Part shown: in pieces, positions 1-11,145 of the stretch
Numbering within the stretch: the first letter of the stretch is position 1
How the letters are laid out: every line of letters starts with the position of its first letter
Source of the DNA: Microbotryomycetes sp. JL201
Taxonomy: Eukaryota > Basidiomycota > Microbotryomycetes
Assembly (NCBI GenBank): GCA_033819885.1
Contig: JAQYUZ010000001.1
Location: forward strand, 806,001-870,000
Length of the DNA stretch: 64,000 nt
Direction: 5' to 3'
The notes under the pieces: model-generated
Seen by the model: only the letters and a program-made list of their open reading frames with translations
Databases searched by the model: none
What the model was told of the DNA's origin: nothing
Made by a program: the position numbers and the translations under genes

Positions 1-1
1 G

Positions 2-196
2 TTCGATACGCCGAATTCCATCGAAAGCCGCAGAACGAATGCACTCCAACGTCCGAGTCAAAAGAAGCGCCGGGTGCGCGCCGGAAGCCCGCCGCCGCCG
101 TGCGCAGTATTCTGGGACGTGGGCGCGATGCGATGGACGGCTTTGGGTTGCAATGGAAGCAGGCGACGTGTATGGACTGGAAAAGTGTACATATGA
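2..196 (+). CDS. possible 3' end of a gene entering from the left edge
   Basis: A reading frame is open from base 2 to a TGA at 194-196 (64 codons). It encodes a polar stretch with a basic, nuclear-localisation-like patch (QKKRRVR) followed by several prolines. No domain is recognisable and there is no start in the window, so it could be the tail of a plus-strand gene or chance. The only support is openness and a polar, basic composition typical of fungal protein tails. Confidence 0.25.
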   Translation, partial: FDTPNSIESRRTNALQRPSQKKRRVRAGSPPPPCAVFWDVGAMRWTALGCNGSRRRVWTGKVYI

Positions 197-629
197 CCGC
201 TACAATGCCAGTGACTGCACCTTTTGTGCATATGATCTCGATCGCGCCAGCAGATCTTGGAGCTCTCGCTTGATGATGATGACTCGAGCAAACACTTTTC
301 GCTGACCAAGCAAGTGATCGCCGGTCGCACCTCCGCCTCCCCAGATTCTCGCAAGCCGGCTTGTCGTGCCGCCATCAAGAGAAAAAGAGTCAAGCGCAAA
401 GCTACGGCTTGCTTTCTTTAACGCGATCGAGATTGTCTGGCAGGTTGTCTTCCTGCTTGTGCCATCTCTAGCTGGTGCCAACTCGTCTCGTCGCTCCCGG
501 ATCCCGCTTCGCCTGCTCGAGCACTTGCGTCAAGCACTTTCGGCCCCATCTCCGCCCAAGCTCTGCAACCAAAGCTCGGCCAACTCATCCGAATCAGCTA
601 CAGAATCCATCAGGAGGAATCACTTCACA
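197..629. other. intergenic / 5' region of the first arrestin gene
   Basis: No convincing coding sequence. Open frames here lack family motifs and overlap on both strands. It should hold the promoter and leader of the arrestin gene starting at 630; I see no clear TATA box. Confidence 0.4.
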
Positions 630-2327
630 ATGATTACGGCCTTGTTCAATGGCGCCACGCTCGATATCAACCTCGCAGAAGACTTTGCCTTTGTGCACCC
701 TGAATGTGTGCCAGGGTACCCCGCTCGCGATCCAATCATACATGGCACAGCCACTTTGACGTTGTCAAGTGCGAGGCAAGTCAGCCAAATAAAGGTCGTT
801 TTCGAAGGTCTCAGCGACGCCTACGGAGGCAATGGAACGGTGTACGAATCGACAACTAGCTTACACAAGGAACTCGTGCTCGATCTCAAGGACGAGCTGT
901 TTGAAGCTGGCGCCCATGCGTGAGTGACCGTCCGCGGATGTCCGGCGTTTGTCCGAGAGACTGAACGCTCGCGAAATATCCTCCCAGCTTTAGCTTTTCG
1001 TTCATCGTGCCGTCGCAGACTGCAGTGTACCAGAGGTGCACCTACGGCCGTGTACGCCACTTTGGTGCGTTCGTGCCCTAACATTCAGGCGGTTTCGAGC
1101 CTTCTGGGCTGACTTTTGTCGTTGCAATGTCGCGCACAGTCAAAGCAACGGCAAAGTTTCCCGGGCGATTTTCATCGACAGTGGCTAGCACACCGGTGCC
1201 TGTATACATCATCGCGAACCCTTCGCCAGCCGGAGAACTGCCCGAGCCTCTTGACGTTTCGATTCAACACTTTTCAGAAGATCTCGGACCGGTCGGCATC
1301 GGCATCGCCAGTCCGTACTTGACTGTCGCTGCCTTGTTGAGTACGCGAGTGACATTACTTGGACCGCCTCAACCTGTCGACATTATTGGTATCGAAACTT
1401 ATATCAAGCAGCAGTACAAGGTCTCTTTCAACGACAGTTCGCGCAACTCTTCGCCCGAACCAAAACGGTTCAGGTTGAGAAAAGTCGACCCCTTCAAAGT
1501 GACTCCATCGCTCGTCATTCCAGTTTGTGTCAACGATTGCTCGCCTGAGGAACCTCGCAAGAATGCAGCAGAAAGAATATTAAAAAGCTGTCAGCTGCCT
1601 GACAAGGAACCTTGTTGTCCGGTCAAGCCAGACGTATATTCTACCGATCCAACCCCACTTAAGCAATTGAGGGACAATGAGGGCTTTCACTACTCTAGAA
1701 CGGCGAGAGTTCCGACGGACGATTTTGTCAGACCGACGACATTACCCGGTACAGAAACCCGAATCAGAGTCGGTCATAAAGTTGTTGTTGAGATCAGGTA
1801 CCGCATTCAAGGCGAAACGAGTGACAAGGTGCTTGTTATCGGCAAGGACGTCACGATTGCATCAGTACGTGAGACGAGACGCGTCTCGCAAGTCTCGTGC
1901 TCACTAGTGTTCCCACTCGCAGTGCTGTTGTTGGATCGACTCGCTACTGCTTCCTGCGTACTCCAAGGTCGCACCAAAGGACAGCTCGAAGCGGTTGAGC
2001 CACATTTGCCAATGCCACATTCCACTGGCAGAAGCGGTCGAACGCGACGGTGCCGCTCTAGTCGAAGCAGGTTCAGCATTCGTGTTGCCAACAGGCGCAG
2101 ACGTCATGTCGTCGAACGCTAGCGCTTTTGCAAGTGCTGGAGACTATTCGCCTTCAATCTCGTCAGCTTCGAGCGACGGTCTCAAGACGCCGGACGGACT
2201 GTCTTACGGCACGCCCTTGTTGGTTGATGACGCTGAACGAGCAGCAAAGTCTCCTGCTTACTCGGAAACGGATGGAATGGTACTCCCTCGGTACTACAGC
2301 GTCGCCATGAGGGACGAAGGAATTTAA
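630..2327 (+). CDS. arrestin-domain (alpha-arrestin-like) protein, copy 1
   Basis: Four exons (630-919, 994-1064, 1140-1864, 1923-2327) give a 496-residue protein. Alpha-arrestins are cytosolic adaptors that bring Rsp5/Nedd4-type ubiquitin ligases to membrane transporters. The N-domain runs roughly from residue 10 to 190 (FVHPE, YGGNGTVY) and the C-domain roughly 215-400, with the stretch RVPTDDFVRPTT. The tail has a CCC-LPAYS segment and an LPRY motif at about 483-486, a plausible L/PPxY site for a WW-domain ligase. All three introns occupy the same positions as in the paralogue at 4730-6481, which fixes the reading frame across each junction. The start ATG at 630 matches the short N-terminus of the paralogue. 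The family assignment is firm; the transporter partner is unknown. Confidence 0.85.
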
Positions 2328-2649
2328 ACCTTGCCCCGACGCGTCTCTTTGCACATGGACACTGTACACCTTTCGCTTTTTCAGTCACTTTTTGTTCGGG
2401 CCTTCCTTCAGTTATTCGTTGCTGTACAACGGTTGTAGCTAGACATCGGTAATCACCTTCATCAGTGCATTTGTGCATTTGTGCATGATTTCTTCTTTTC
2501 TTTTTTTTTTTTCTTTTTGGCACATGAGAACAGAAATCAGCCGCACAACTTTCAGCAAGGCATGATTGGTTGCAAAGCATTGACCGCACACTGCACGACT
2601 TCTCAAAGCTGGGCGAACCGAGCGCTCGCTCTTGTTGCGAACCGTACAT
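2328..2649. other. convergent 3' intergenic region
   Basis: It lies between the stops of two convergent genes. The only notable content is a T-rich tract around 2487-2519, probably part of a 3' UTR or polyadenylation region of one of them. No coding signal. Confidence 0.5.
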
Positions 2650-4500
2650 TCACCCTTTCAGAGTCAATTCGTCTTCTTCGTCACTCGCAAGCTGGTCCAA
2701 GTCTTCTTCGCGTATCAAAACCATCCTCGTTCCCCTGCCTCTTGATCGGCTGTTAGTGATGTTCAAATCCAGGCGGTCATCTCGCCAATCTATCCTCGAA
2801 CCAGGTCTCAAGGCTTGTCCGATCATCCTCTCTGTCTGCCTGACAAACAATTGGCTGTCTTCCGTCCGCTCAGGGGATGAAGTAGGCGAATCCCAAGCTC
2901 GACTTTGAGGAAGCAAGAGATCAAGGTCGTCATCGTCGGGATCAAGCTGGTTGTGGTGCTCTTGAAGGTCGCGTTGACCGCGAGATGTGATGGAACTCGA
3001 AAAAGGACGGTGGATGGCAGTGTCGGGCAAATCAAGCTCGAGGTTTCTCAAATTGAGAGGTTCAAAGCTTGCGGACGAGGCGCTCGCTTGACGCTCGAGT
3101 ACGTGAGTTGCGGACACTTGAAACACAGGCCTTTCGTTAGCGTCACTAGTCTTGTTCGAGTCTGGGGCCAAAAGCGACAGATTTGTCGTCAACCTTTCAC
3201 TGTCATCTCGCTCAAAAACAACGATTGAGGACTGGTCTGGATCACCTGTCGGCTCGATACGACTTGGACCGTCACAATCGAGGCGATGTGGAGGGGATAG
3301 TGAGATCGTGCTCGCTTGCGACGACGAGTTTGAAGAGGCTCCGAGCCTTGTAGAGGATGTCATAGCTCGCCGTACAAGGTCGTCCACGCTTGTGTGCGAT
3401 GCTCCGGCTGAGCCATCACGGTAGACGGGGAAAGTACTCGCCAAAGACTGCCTCAGATGCCTCGCGAACGAACCACCCTCTCGCCTCACAAGCTTTTTCG
3501 GCGAGGAATGACTGGGCATGTTGGACTTTTCCCCAAAAACGTGCGTGAATGATCGAGGCGGCTGGTCTTTTAGAAGCGATTCGTAGGTTCTTTGCCCAGC
3601 GGGCGCTGTTTTCTCCTTTTGACCGCGAACCATCAGAAATGACTGCAAAGTTGGGGCGCGAGGATTGCGAATTCGCTTTGTGAATCGAATTCCGGCTTCA
3701 AAGTCAGGATCTGAACTGAGAAACACCGACATGGCTCGTTTCTTGCCATCGGTGACGCTGTCGAATTGTTCTTTATGGCTTGGACCACGAAAAAGGCTCT
3801 TTGTGGCAGGAGATGTGCTGGAGAAGCGCATTCGGATGTCTCCAGTGTCCGTGGAACCATGAGCCTGGCCTGTTGTTCCTTTAAAAATTGCGGGCTCTCC
3901 GGCGCGTTTCAACCGTTTCTGCGGTGGCGAGGACTGGTCTTTGTGCTTCTCAAGGTAAAAGACGGCGCAAGGTCCTCAGCCAAAGCGTCAAAGATGCAAT
4001 TAGTATGTAAACCTACCTCGTCGTTACTTTTGCGGCGAGCTCCTTCCCCGACGCCACGTTCGACTCGCTCATTGTTTCCGCGCTCTCTGTCTGTACCGCC
4101 ATGTGTCGCAGCGGTAGCTCCACCTCTTCCCCATTTGATTCTTCTCTTGCTTGCACCACCGTACCTCTTCGTGTTCCTGGCCTGAGCACGATTCTTTGAC
4201 TTTGTGCCACCGAAATCATCAGGGTCACGCTCGGCGTCGTCGTGTTCGCTTGTGAGTTGCGAAGCTCGGTACATGCCTGCAACTGATAAGTGAGAATACT
4301 GTGCTACTTGCGCAAGGGAGAACTGCAAAGGGTGTACCTATCGCGCTAGTCGAGGCTCCTTGTCGGCGGGCGCCGCTGCGCAGTCGAATAGCGTCCGAGG
4401 CGAGCGTTGTTGGTGACGGTGCGAAGGACGTAGGTTGATGGAAAGTTAAGCTAGAGAAAGCAAAGGTTGAGCCTTGCCTCTCTCGCTCCAAGTTATCCAA
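2650..4500 (-). CDS. hypothetical serine-rich, charged protein (5' end unresolved)
   Basis: Three exons can be joined in phase: 4338 and above, 4017-4276, 2650-3948. A good branch site (TTTCTAACG) and acceptor (TTCTCAG, near 4510) just upstream suggest at least one further 5' exon, so the start is not fixed. The readable part is over 500 residues. It has a basic glycine/arginine-rich block in exon 2 (KRRIKWGRGG), a long serine-rich disordered middle, an acidic run (DPDDDDLDLLL) and a C-terminus ending EEDELTLKG. I recognise no domain. A nuclear protein with regulatory motifs is possible, but that rests only on composition. It sits between the two arrestin paralogues. Confidence 0.55.
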
Positions 4501-4563
4501 ACCTATACGCTGAGAAGACGTTAGAAAGCAGTTTGAGGCGAGGCGCCGGGCGAATGGGTTTCA

Positions 4564-4571
4564 TCACGTGA
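4564..4571. promoter_or_regulatory. TCACGTGA palindrome (E-box/CDE I type)
   Basis: A perfect 8-bp palindrome about 60 bp upstream of the readable 5' end of the minus-strand gene 2650-4500. The CACGTG core is bound by fungal bHLH factors of the Cbf1/USF type. The same 8-mer recurs at 7161, 30325 and 63293. Function is inferred. Confidence 0.35.
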
Positions 4572-4729
4572 CTTTTCAAGCTACAACTAGGAATTGCACT
4601 GCGAGGTATCAGCAACAAATGATAAAAACGTACTGACGACAAATACTGGTTACTCGGACAAATGTTTTGGCACAACAAGCATAGAACCCTGTGAAAATAC
4701 CCGCGAGCACCCCATTCCCCGTGAAACTC

Positions 4730-6481
4730 TTACACCCTTCCTTCGATACCTTGAACATGCGCTGGTGCCGTCTTGTTATCTCGTCGCCACCTCACTTCTG
4801 CGTCTTCGGTTTCGAAGTTTCTGCTTGCGAGAAGCCATTCATCCTCAAATCTGTCCGAAAATGAGGTTCGCAACCAACTCGTCGGTGACGCCAAACTCGG
4901 CTCAGAGTAGATACTTCGTTCGTTGTCAATCGTCAAAGCCCGAGCGACGGCCAGATTATCAAACGTTTCGCGGGGCCCAAATGTCGTGTTGCACAGACAT
5001 CGTCGTCGAAGCGTAGCGGCATTGAGCTCGAGCAATGGAGTCTCGTCGACAGGTCGCTCCGAGTAAGGCGGAACGCTCTGATACTCTGATAAGCAGCAGC
5101 ACTGAGCCGGCGCCGACAATCCTTGTGCGTCAGTTCAAAAAGATCAGTTGCGAGCAAGGTCTGCAGCTTACCGATGCAATCTCGACAGGTCTCTGAATCG
5201 ACAGCAATCTGTCATCAGTGTCGCCAGATCTCGTATATCGCACTTCAAGCAGCATCCTATGCGCGACCTTGATGATCGTATTTGTGCCGTCCAAAGTCGT
5301 CGGTCTGATGAAATCGTCCGTCGGGATTCGAAACATGGCAGAATAGTGAAACTCGCATCCTTCTTTTAGCATGTGTAGCGGCGTCTGCTCGTCGATGAAC
5401 GTCTCATTCTGAACTGGTCGGTTGTCGACCGACAAATGCGAGAACGTCGTCGGGGACGGCACGAGTGGCACCACGGTCGAAGTCGGCAAGCTCGAAGACA
5501 CCTTGCCCAAAACGTATTTTTTCGGCACGGGTTTCGCTATTTTGTTTGTGGTCGTGTAAGTGACGGTGAACCCTTGGATGATGGTAAGCGAGATGCTCTG
5601 CAGGACGCAATCTTTCGGAGGCGCCAAGAAGGACAAGTGAATCGACACGAGCGAGGCCACGGTCAAATGGGGTGAGCTGAGTCGGAGGGCGATCGGCTGT
5701 CGGAAAAACATTCAATTTCAGCTAACGCGGCCTAGAAAGAAACCGTCCGTGCCAAGGCGCGCCGGCTCACTCACCCCGAGGTCGTCAGAGAAATGGTCAA
5801 GGGCGCGGTCTAGTGGATCGGGTAGCTCGCCTGGCAGAGCGGGGTTTGCGACAATGTAGACGGGTGCTGGCCCGCTCGTCAGTCTCGGGGTCGTCTTGCG
5901 TGAGAACTCGACGGTGGCGGTCACTCGATGCCTGATTCTGCCGTACAAGCTGCGCTGGTACACTGGGCCCGATGATGGATAGATGAATGCAAAGTGAAAC
6001 TGCATTGTATGCCAAGGTCAATCGCGTTTTCTGCTCGAACAAGGTTGACAAACTGACGGCATGCTGCCCCTGGTCAAGGGTCTCGTCCAAGTCGAGCGTC
6101 AATTGCTTCTCAAATACTGTCAATGTCTGATACGGGTAATCGCTGCCGCCATAAATGTTTGCCGTCGCGTCGAGGCGGATTAGAATGCGGCGCACGGACC
6201 GGCTCTTGTCGAGCGCCAAGACGGCCGTGCCCGTAATCAGAGGGTCGTCTGCTGGCTCGTCCTCCTTGGTCGGAGGGTGGACAAACACCGTTTCCTGTGC
6301 GGCGGCAACGATCCGAGGTGAGCGATGAGCGCTTATCGCTGGCCGGCTCCCGCTCGCCCGCCCGCGTGCGCTCGAACGATTGCGGGGTACGCGGGACACG
6401 GACTCGGGTGAGCCTCAAACTCACCTGCTCGAGCGTGACATTGACGCTCGACCTGCTCAAGAGCTTGCGCGGCAGGCGCAT
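4730..6481 (-). CDS. arrestin-domain (alpha-arrestin-like) protein, copy 2
   Basis: Five exons (6425-6481, 6058-6294, 5775-5999, 5172-5696, 4730-5101) give 471 residues. It shows the same order as copy 1: FVHPP, then YGGSDYPYQ, then GPVYQRSLYGR, then HFSDDLG, then RIPTDDFIRPTT, then the cysteine triplet CCC and PPYS. Introns 2-4 here fall at the three intron positions of copy 1; this copy has one extra intron near the N-terminus. The start was chosen at 6481 by alignment with the N-terminus of copy 1; an in-frame ATG at 6568 would add 29 basic residues. No canonical PPxY is visible in the tail, so ligase recruitment may differ from copy 1. The role is inferred to be ubiquitin-ligase adaptor work at membranes. 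Confidence 0.85.
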
Positions 6482-6764
6482 GCGGCAGCAGCAGTCCTGC
6501 AACGATCTCCGTTTGGCTCGTCGCGAACCGCTGCCGACCGTCTTCGCCACCGCGTTCACAACCGCCATTCATTTTCAGTCGTTCTTTTTCCTGATTGCAA
6601 GATGTCGTTGTTGATTTGATCAACGACAATTACGAATGCCAACGAAATAAAAGACTCGGCCACCCCCACATGCAACAGGCCAGACGAAACGCCGCTCAGG
6701 CCCCCGGAAGCGTTCGTCTCCGTCTCTTTGTCTTCCATCTTTCCAAACCCATCCTCGACGCAGC

Positions 6765-9700
6765 ATGCCATTCAACAAGTACCAACCTTGGGGCCTTGTA
6801 TCTTCCGAGGCGCTGTACGGTGCTGCACAGAGCTGCCAGCTCACGGCCGTGCGCGTCTGTGCGCACGTCCACGACCTCTCGGCCACCGTCAAGCTCACAC
6901 AGCATTACACGAGCACGGCAGAGGCATCAGAAAACTACAAGTACCTGTTCCCGGTGCCTGACCGCGCTGTAGTGACGTCTTTTGAAATGCTCAAGCAAGA
7001 CGGCACACGGATCGTCGGCATCGTACAGGAACGCAAGCAAGCACAAATCACATACGACGAGGCAGTAAAGCAAGGCAAACTAGCCAGCTTGGCCACCGAG
7101 CAGACCCCAGACAGTGAGCACCTCGCACAGAGATTTTCGTCTGGCGCGTCAGACTCCTCGTCACGTGACTGAACCTGTGTTCGTCTCTTCTTCACAGCAT
7201 TCAGCCTCCAGATTGGCAACTTGATGGCAAAAGAACAAGTCACAATTGAGCTGACATACGCGACCGAGCTCACCGAAGACGAATCCAACGATACGATCAA
7301 ACTGCACATTCCCGCATATGTGGGAGACCGATACGGCAACCTACCCGACTCGTACAGCTCGGCGTCAAACATGGTCTCTGCTGGAGCATTTACCAAATTC
7401 GAACTGGATGCTTCATTCGAGATGCTGTCGGCGATCCGTCAGATCTCTTCGCCTTCGCATCCCGTCACGACCAGTCTTGGGCCAGACCCGGCTCTCGCAA
7501 ACACCAACAATCTTCCGACGGCAAATCTTGCCCGCGTACAGTTTGCAACATCGTCGACGCTCGACAAAGACATTGTCATTGCCGTCAAAGCCACCGGCCT
7601 CGACTCGCCTCGCTGCACGATTGAACGTCACGCCAAAGACGGTACAGCTGCACTTCGTTTGACCCTCGTACCAAAGTTCAATCTTCCGCCGATACCAGAG
7701 CAAGCATACATGTTTGTTGTCGACCGCAGTGGGTCAATGGGAGGCGAACGGATCGACATGGCTCGCAAGGCGCTCATCGTCATGCTCAGGAGTCTGCCTG
7801 CTCGCGGCACGTCCTTCAATATTGTGTCTTTCGGAAGCAAAGTCGATTCACTATGGAGAAAGAGCAAAGTCTACGACCAAGTAAGTCTTGCCCACCGTCA
7901 TGAAACAGACAAACCAGCCTCACGCTGCGTCGCTCCCGACAGGACTCGCTGGCCCAGGCGACAAGTCACGTCGATGCGATGGACGCCGACTACGGGGGTA
8001 CAGAAACGAGGCAAGCTTTAGATTACGCTTTCGGCCGGCGAGACGCGGCGGTACCCACCAGTGTGATTGTGCTGACTGACGGAGATGTGAGCCCAAGATG
8101 GACGTACGAACCTCGAAAGAATTACTGAGTTGCCTGGTGTGTACAGGCATGGGATCTCGAGAATGTGTTCGAGACCGTATCGAGAGCCGTCAAGCAGTCT
8201 GAACAACTTTTGCGCGTGTTTGTCCTCGGAATTGGTGACTCTGCATCGACGGCAATGTGTCAAGGTATAGCTCGTCACGGCAAAGGAACAACGCAATTCG
8301 TCGTCGATGGTGAGAATTTTACGGGCAAGACCGCCAGGCTACTCAAAGCTGCAAAGAGTCCTTCGTTCGAAAATGTCGAGCTCGAATTGCCGGGCGTGGC
8401 CATCTCCACCAGCCAAGCTGAAGATGACGACACGTTTGTCATACTCGACAAGCCAAACGAGTCTACCAAACCACCCGCCGCCCCTAAAAGCTTGTTCGAT
8501 GAGGCTGTCGACCCAATCGAGACGACTGAGACAGACTTGTTGGCCGAAGACACGGACTCGACGTACTTGCCCGACCCGCCTCTGATACAGCAAGCGCCCC
8601 ACAAGATTGATTCACTATACTCTGGGACTCGACTGAACGCCTACGTCTTGCTTCAAAAGCTCGCAATAGCTTCTGGCCTGCCACAAAAGGTCATCCTCAA
8701 AGCTCACTTGAACAAAGCGAGCGAGCCATTACTACTCGAAGTACCTGTTCAAGTCCCAACTAGTCCCGAAATCGCTCAAGGATTCGCCGGCTCCTATCCC
8801 TTGCACTCGCTCGCCGCTCGCAAACTTGTTCAAGATTTGTCCGACGGAAGACACAATTTAACGGTTACTTTGCCCCGTACTTCCTTTCAATCCGAGGCTG
8901 TCAAGCAAAAGGCTCTCGACAAAGTTGTCAAGGCGCATATTGTCAGACTCGGGATCACGTATGGCATCGCTTCGAAAGAGACCTCGTTCGTCGCAGTCGA
9001 CGAGACAGAGTCTGCAGACGCTCGACCGAAACGTAAAGTTTACGTGGTTCATCAAGTCCAGCCTCCACCGGCTGGCGCACCAGTTGCGTTCGGCGGATGG
9101 GGTGGTGGTGGCGGCGCAGCACCGAGAGCGCGTATGTTCAGAGCAGCGGCACCGTCAGCAGCAATATCCCCGCCACCAGCAGCGGTTGCCCCCGCTCCTG
9201 CCTTGTTTTCCACTTCTGCAGCCGTGCCGATGGCGTCAATGGCTCCGTATGGCGCCGCGCCGGCTGTCGCATTCGGATCATCCACCACGCCTTCGTTCGG
9301 GGCCGATAAACTCTCTCAAGGACAGCTCTTAGGCGGCGGCGGCGCCCCATTATTCAAAGGAGTTCAATCGGAATTTCGAGCTTTCGGCACTACGTCTGTC
9401 CCGACCAATTTGCCGTCGGAATCTGTTCAACCCGACTCGGCTCGAGACGTTGTGACTGATTTAGCACGTCGTCAGAGGTTTGATGGATCGTTCGAACTTG
9501 ATGTCGTCACATTGGTGTCAAAGTTTACTTCTCTGACCTTGTCGGACGATCCGAACAAACTCGAAGAATCTTGGCTGGCCGATGCAGGAGACGAGCGACG
9601 TGCAGAGGCTAGCGTACTCGTCACTGCATTGGTGCTCGTTCTGTGGGATGAGAGAGCGTCAGACAGACGGGATGAATGGGAAGCGATGGCCGAAAAGGGC

Positions 9701-9781
9701 TGGGAGTACATCGAGGGACAAACGCAAGACGCAAAAGAAGCATTGAAAAAGTGGGCTCTCAAGATGATCGCCAAGCTCTAA
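6765..9781 (+). CDS. VIT and von Willebrand factor A domain protein (VWA5A/ITIH type)
   Basis: Four exons (6765-7113, 7198-7880, 7943-8086, 8147-9781) give 936 residues. A VIT domain covers about the first 140 residues, then a vWA domain from about residue 286 carries the metal-site motif DRSGSMGG and a downstream TDGD. A low-complexity alanine/proline/glycine linker follows (about 640-750), then a helical C-terminal domain rich in Trp and charged residues (KGWEYIEGQT). There is no signal peptide, so it is probably intracellular like vertebrate VWA5A and Dictyostelium relatives. These proteins are thought to mediate metal-dependent protein contacts, but the cellular role in fungi is not established. 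It shares a 283-bp promoter region with the divergent arrestin copy 2. Confidence 0.85.
7161..7168. promoter_or_regulatory. TCACGTGA palindrome inside intron 1
   Basis: A perfect palindrome located in the first intron of the VIT/vWA gene. It may be an intronic bHLH site or coincidence. Confidence 0.2.
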
Positions 9782-9863
9782 GTTGCACATCGCTCGAAAT
9801 CGATCTCGCTTGAAAGCGTACGTAGTAGTCTAGTGTTGACTGCATTGCATTTTTCATACATTT

Positions 9864-10651
9864 CTACCGCTTTCGCTTTCTGCCGTTCGCCCTCGAAGAC
9901 GGTGGTCCGTACTCTTCGTCGGAATTCTGGTGCTCTTGTTCGAGAACGTCTCCATCTTGTTCGTCAAGTTCGCCATCACGGTCATCATCTTTGGCAGCTG
10001 AGCTTTGCGCCGTCTGTCTTTTTCTTTTGGTCGACGAGCTGTGTTCGACCGAGGATGCGCTCTTGCCTTTACCTCTTGACGCCGTTCTTCTGCTCGAATT
10101 GTCCGAATCGACCGAATGCTCGTCAAAGTCATGCGTACTAGGACTGCCAACACCTACACCGCCATTTGTTGACGTTGTTGCTTGTCTCGGTGGCAACAAG
10201 TCGATCAAGAAATCAAACACGTCCGATTTCGAAGTCGCTTCCTCGACGTCATTACGAGTTAGAGTACGTCTCTTTGCGTCGAGAGAAACGAGATGCGCTC
10301 GAGCCGTCATTTCCTGTATAAAGACTGCCGAGCGAAGGGCACAAAGGGGAGAGAGGTCAACCAAAGCTTATTGAGGCGCACGTCAATGGACGATCAGTCC
10401 GGAATACGAACTTTGGCAAGCTTTTTCAAACAAAACCATGACTTCTGATGAAATCATCTGTCCCAATAGAATAAAAGTCAGCGTCTTGAACAGAATGTCC
10501 AAAGACGAGAACCCGAGATGCGCGCGCGTCAGAGCTCACTTTGACCTCTGGATCAATCTTCATTACTTTTTTAATCCTGGCGAGGGGCAATGCTTGGTAC
10601 TTGAAGTCTTCTTCAGATTGTTCTGCGACGTTGACTGTGTGTTGCCAGAAC
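9864..10651 (-). CDS. HAP5: NF-YC/HAP5, histone-fold subunit of the CCAAT-binding factor (5' end unresolved)
   Basis: Three exons are clear: 10540-10651, 10412-10457 and 9864-10324. Joined, they encode the NF-YC signature FWQHTVNVAEQS, then YQALPLARIKKVMKIDPEVK, then the histone-fold helices ending RRTLTRNDV and DVFDFLIDLLP. This subunit pairs with NF-YB and NF-YA to bind CCAAT boxes. The last intron uses an unusual donor, GTTCGT, but the phase and the family motif ACQ-IFIQEM across it leave little doubt. The C-terminal 90 residues are acidic and end in a basic NGRKRKR. The first listed exon begins after an acceptor preceded by a run of 22 C on this strand; upstream coding exons must exist but I could not place them. 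Confidence 0.85.
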
Positions 10652-10659
10652 CTGTTGAA

Positions 10660-10681
10660 GGGGGGGGGGGGGGGGGGGGGG
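10660..10681. repeat. 22-nt homopolymer G run (C run on the minus strand)
   Basis: Twenty-two consecutive G on the plus strand. Read on the minus strand it is a pure C tract ending 8 bases before the CAG acceptor of the first recognised NF-YC exon, so it serves as the polypyrimidine tract of that intron. Such runs are prone to length change. Confidence 0.8.
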
Positions 10682-11145
10682 TTTGCCACCAGAGGTTTTA
10701 GCGTGTGGGTTTGCAGAAGATGAAGCGACGGTCAAGACTGACTCGTTGACGCTGCAAGCGATGGAATTAGCGAGAAGAATGCAACGTTGCAGCCGCAACG
10801 ATCAGTACAGCTGATACATGATCAAGTGATCCAATTCCGCCAGGACAGCGCAGCATTACGAGCGCGTTCGTGGCAAAGCGAGAGGAGCTCGGGATCAGTG
10901 GTGCGCAAGCTCACAATTGAGTCGGCGTCATGCCTGGCGTGGCTCGAAACATTGTAGCCGTTGCGGGACGGCTTCGCTCGCTCGTCGTTGCCCGTTTCGA
11001 GGCCATTGTAGTCAATGAATAGTCCAAGGCTTCGACCGAACGCTTTCTTTTTATGCACTTGGAGGTGCCCGTCCGGACTGTTGTCTCTTCGTCGGTTTGA
11101 TGGCGTCAGAAGCCAAGCCGGACGCTCGACGGTCTCTCACAGCCC
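10682..11145. other. divergent region between NF-YC and the F-box gene
   Basis: It should contain the missing 5' exon(s) and promoter of the minus-strand NF-YC gene and the promoter of the F-box gene. An upstream ATG at 11101 opens a frame different from the F-box ATG at 11146 and could act as an upstream ORF. I could not support a specific exon. Confidence 0.35.

Noticed and set aside
11101-11145. Upstream ATG as start of the F-box gene
   Set aside because: It is in a different frame from the F-box; translation from it does not give the F-box motif.
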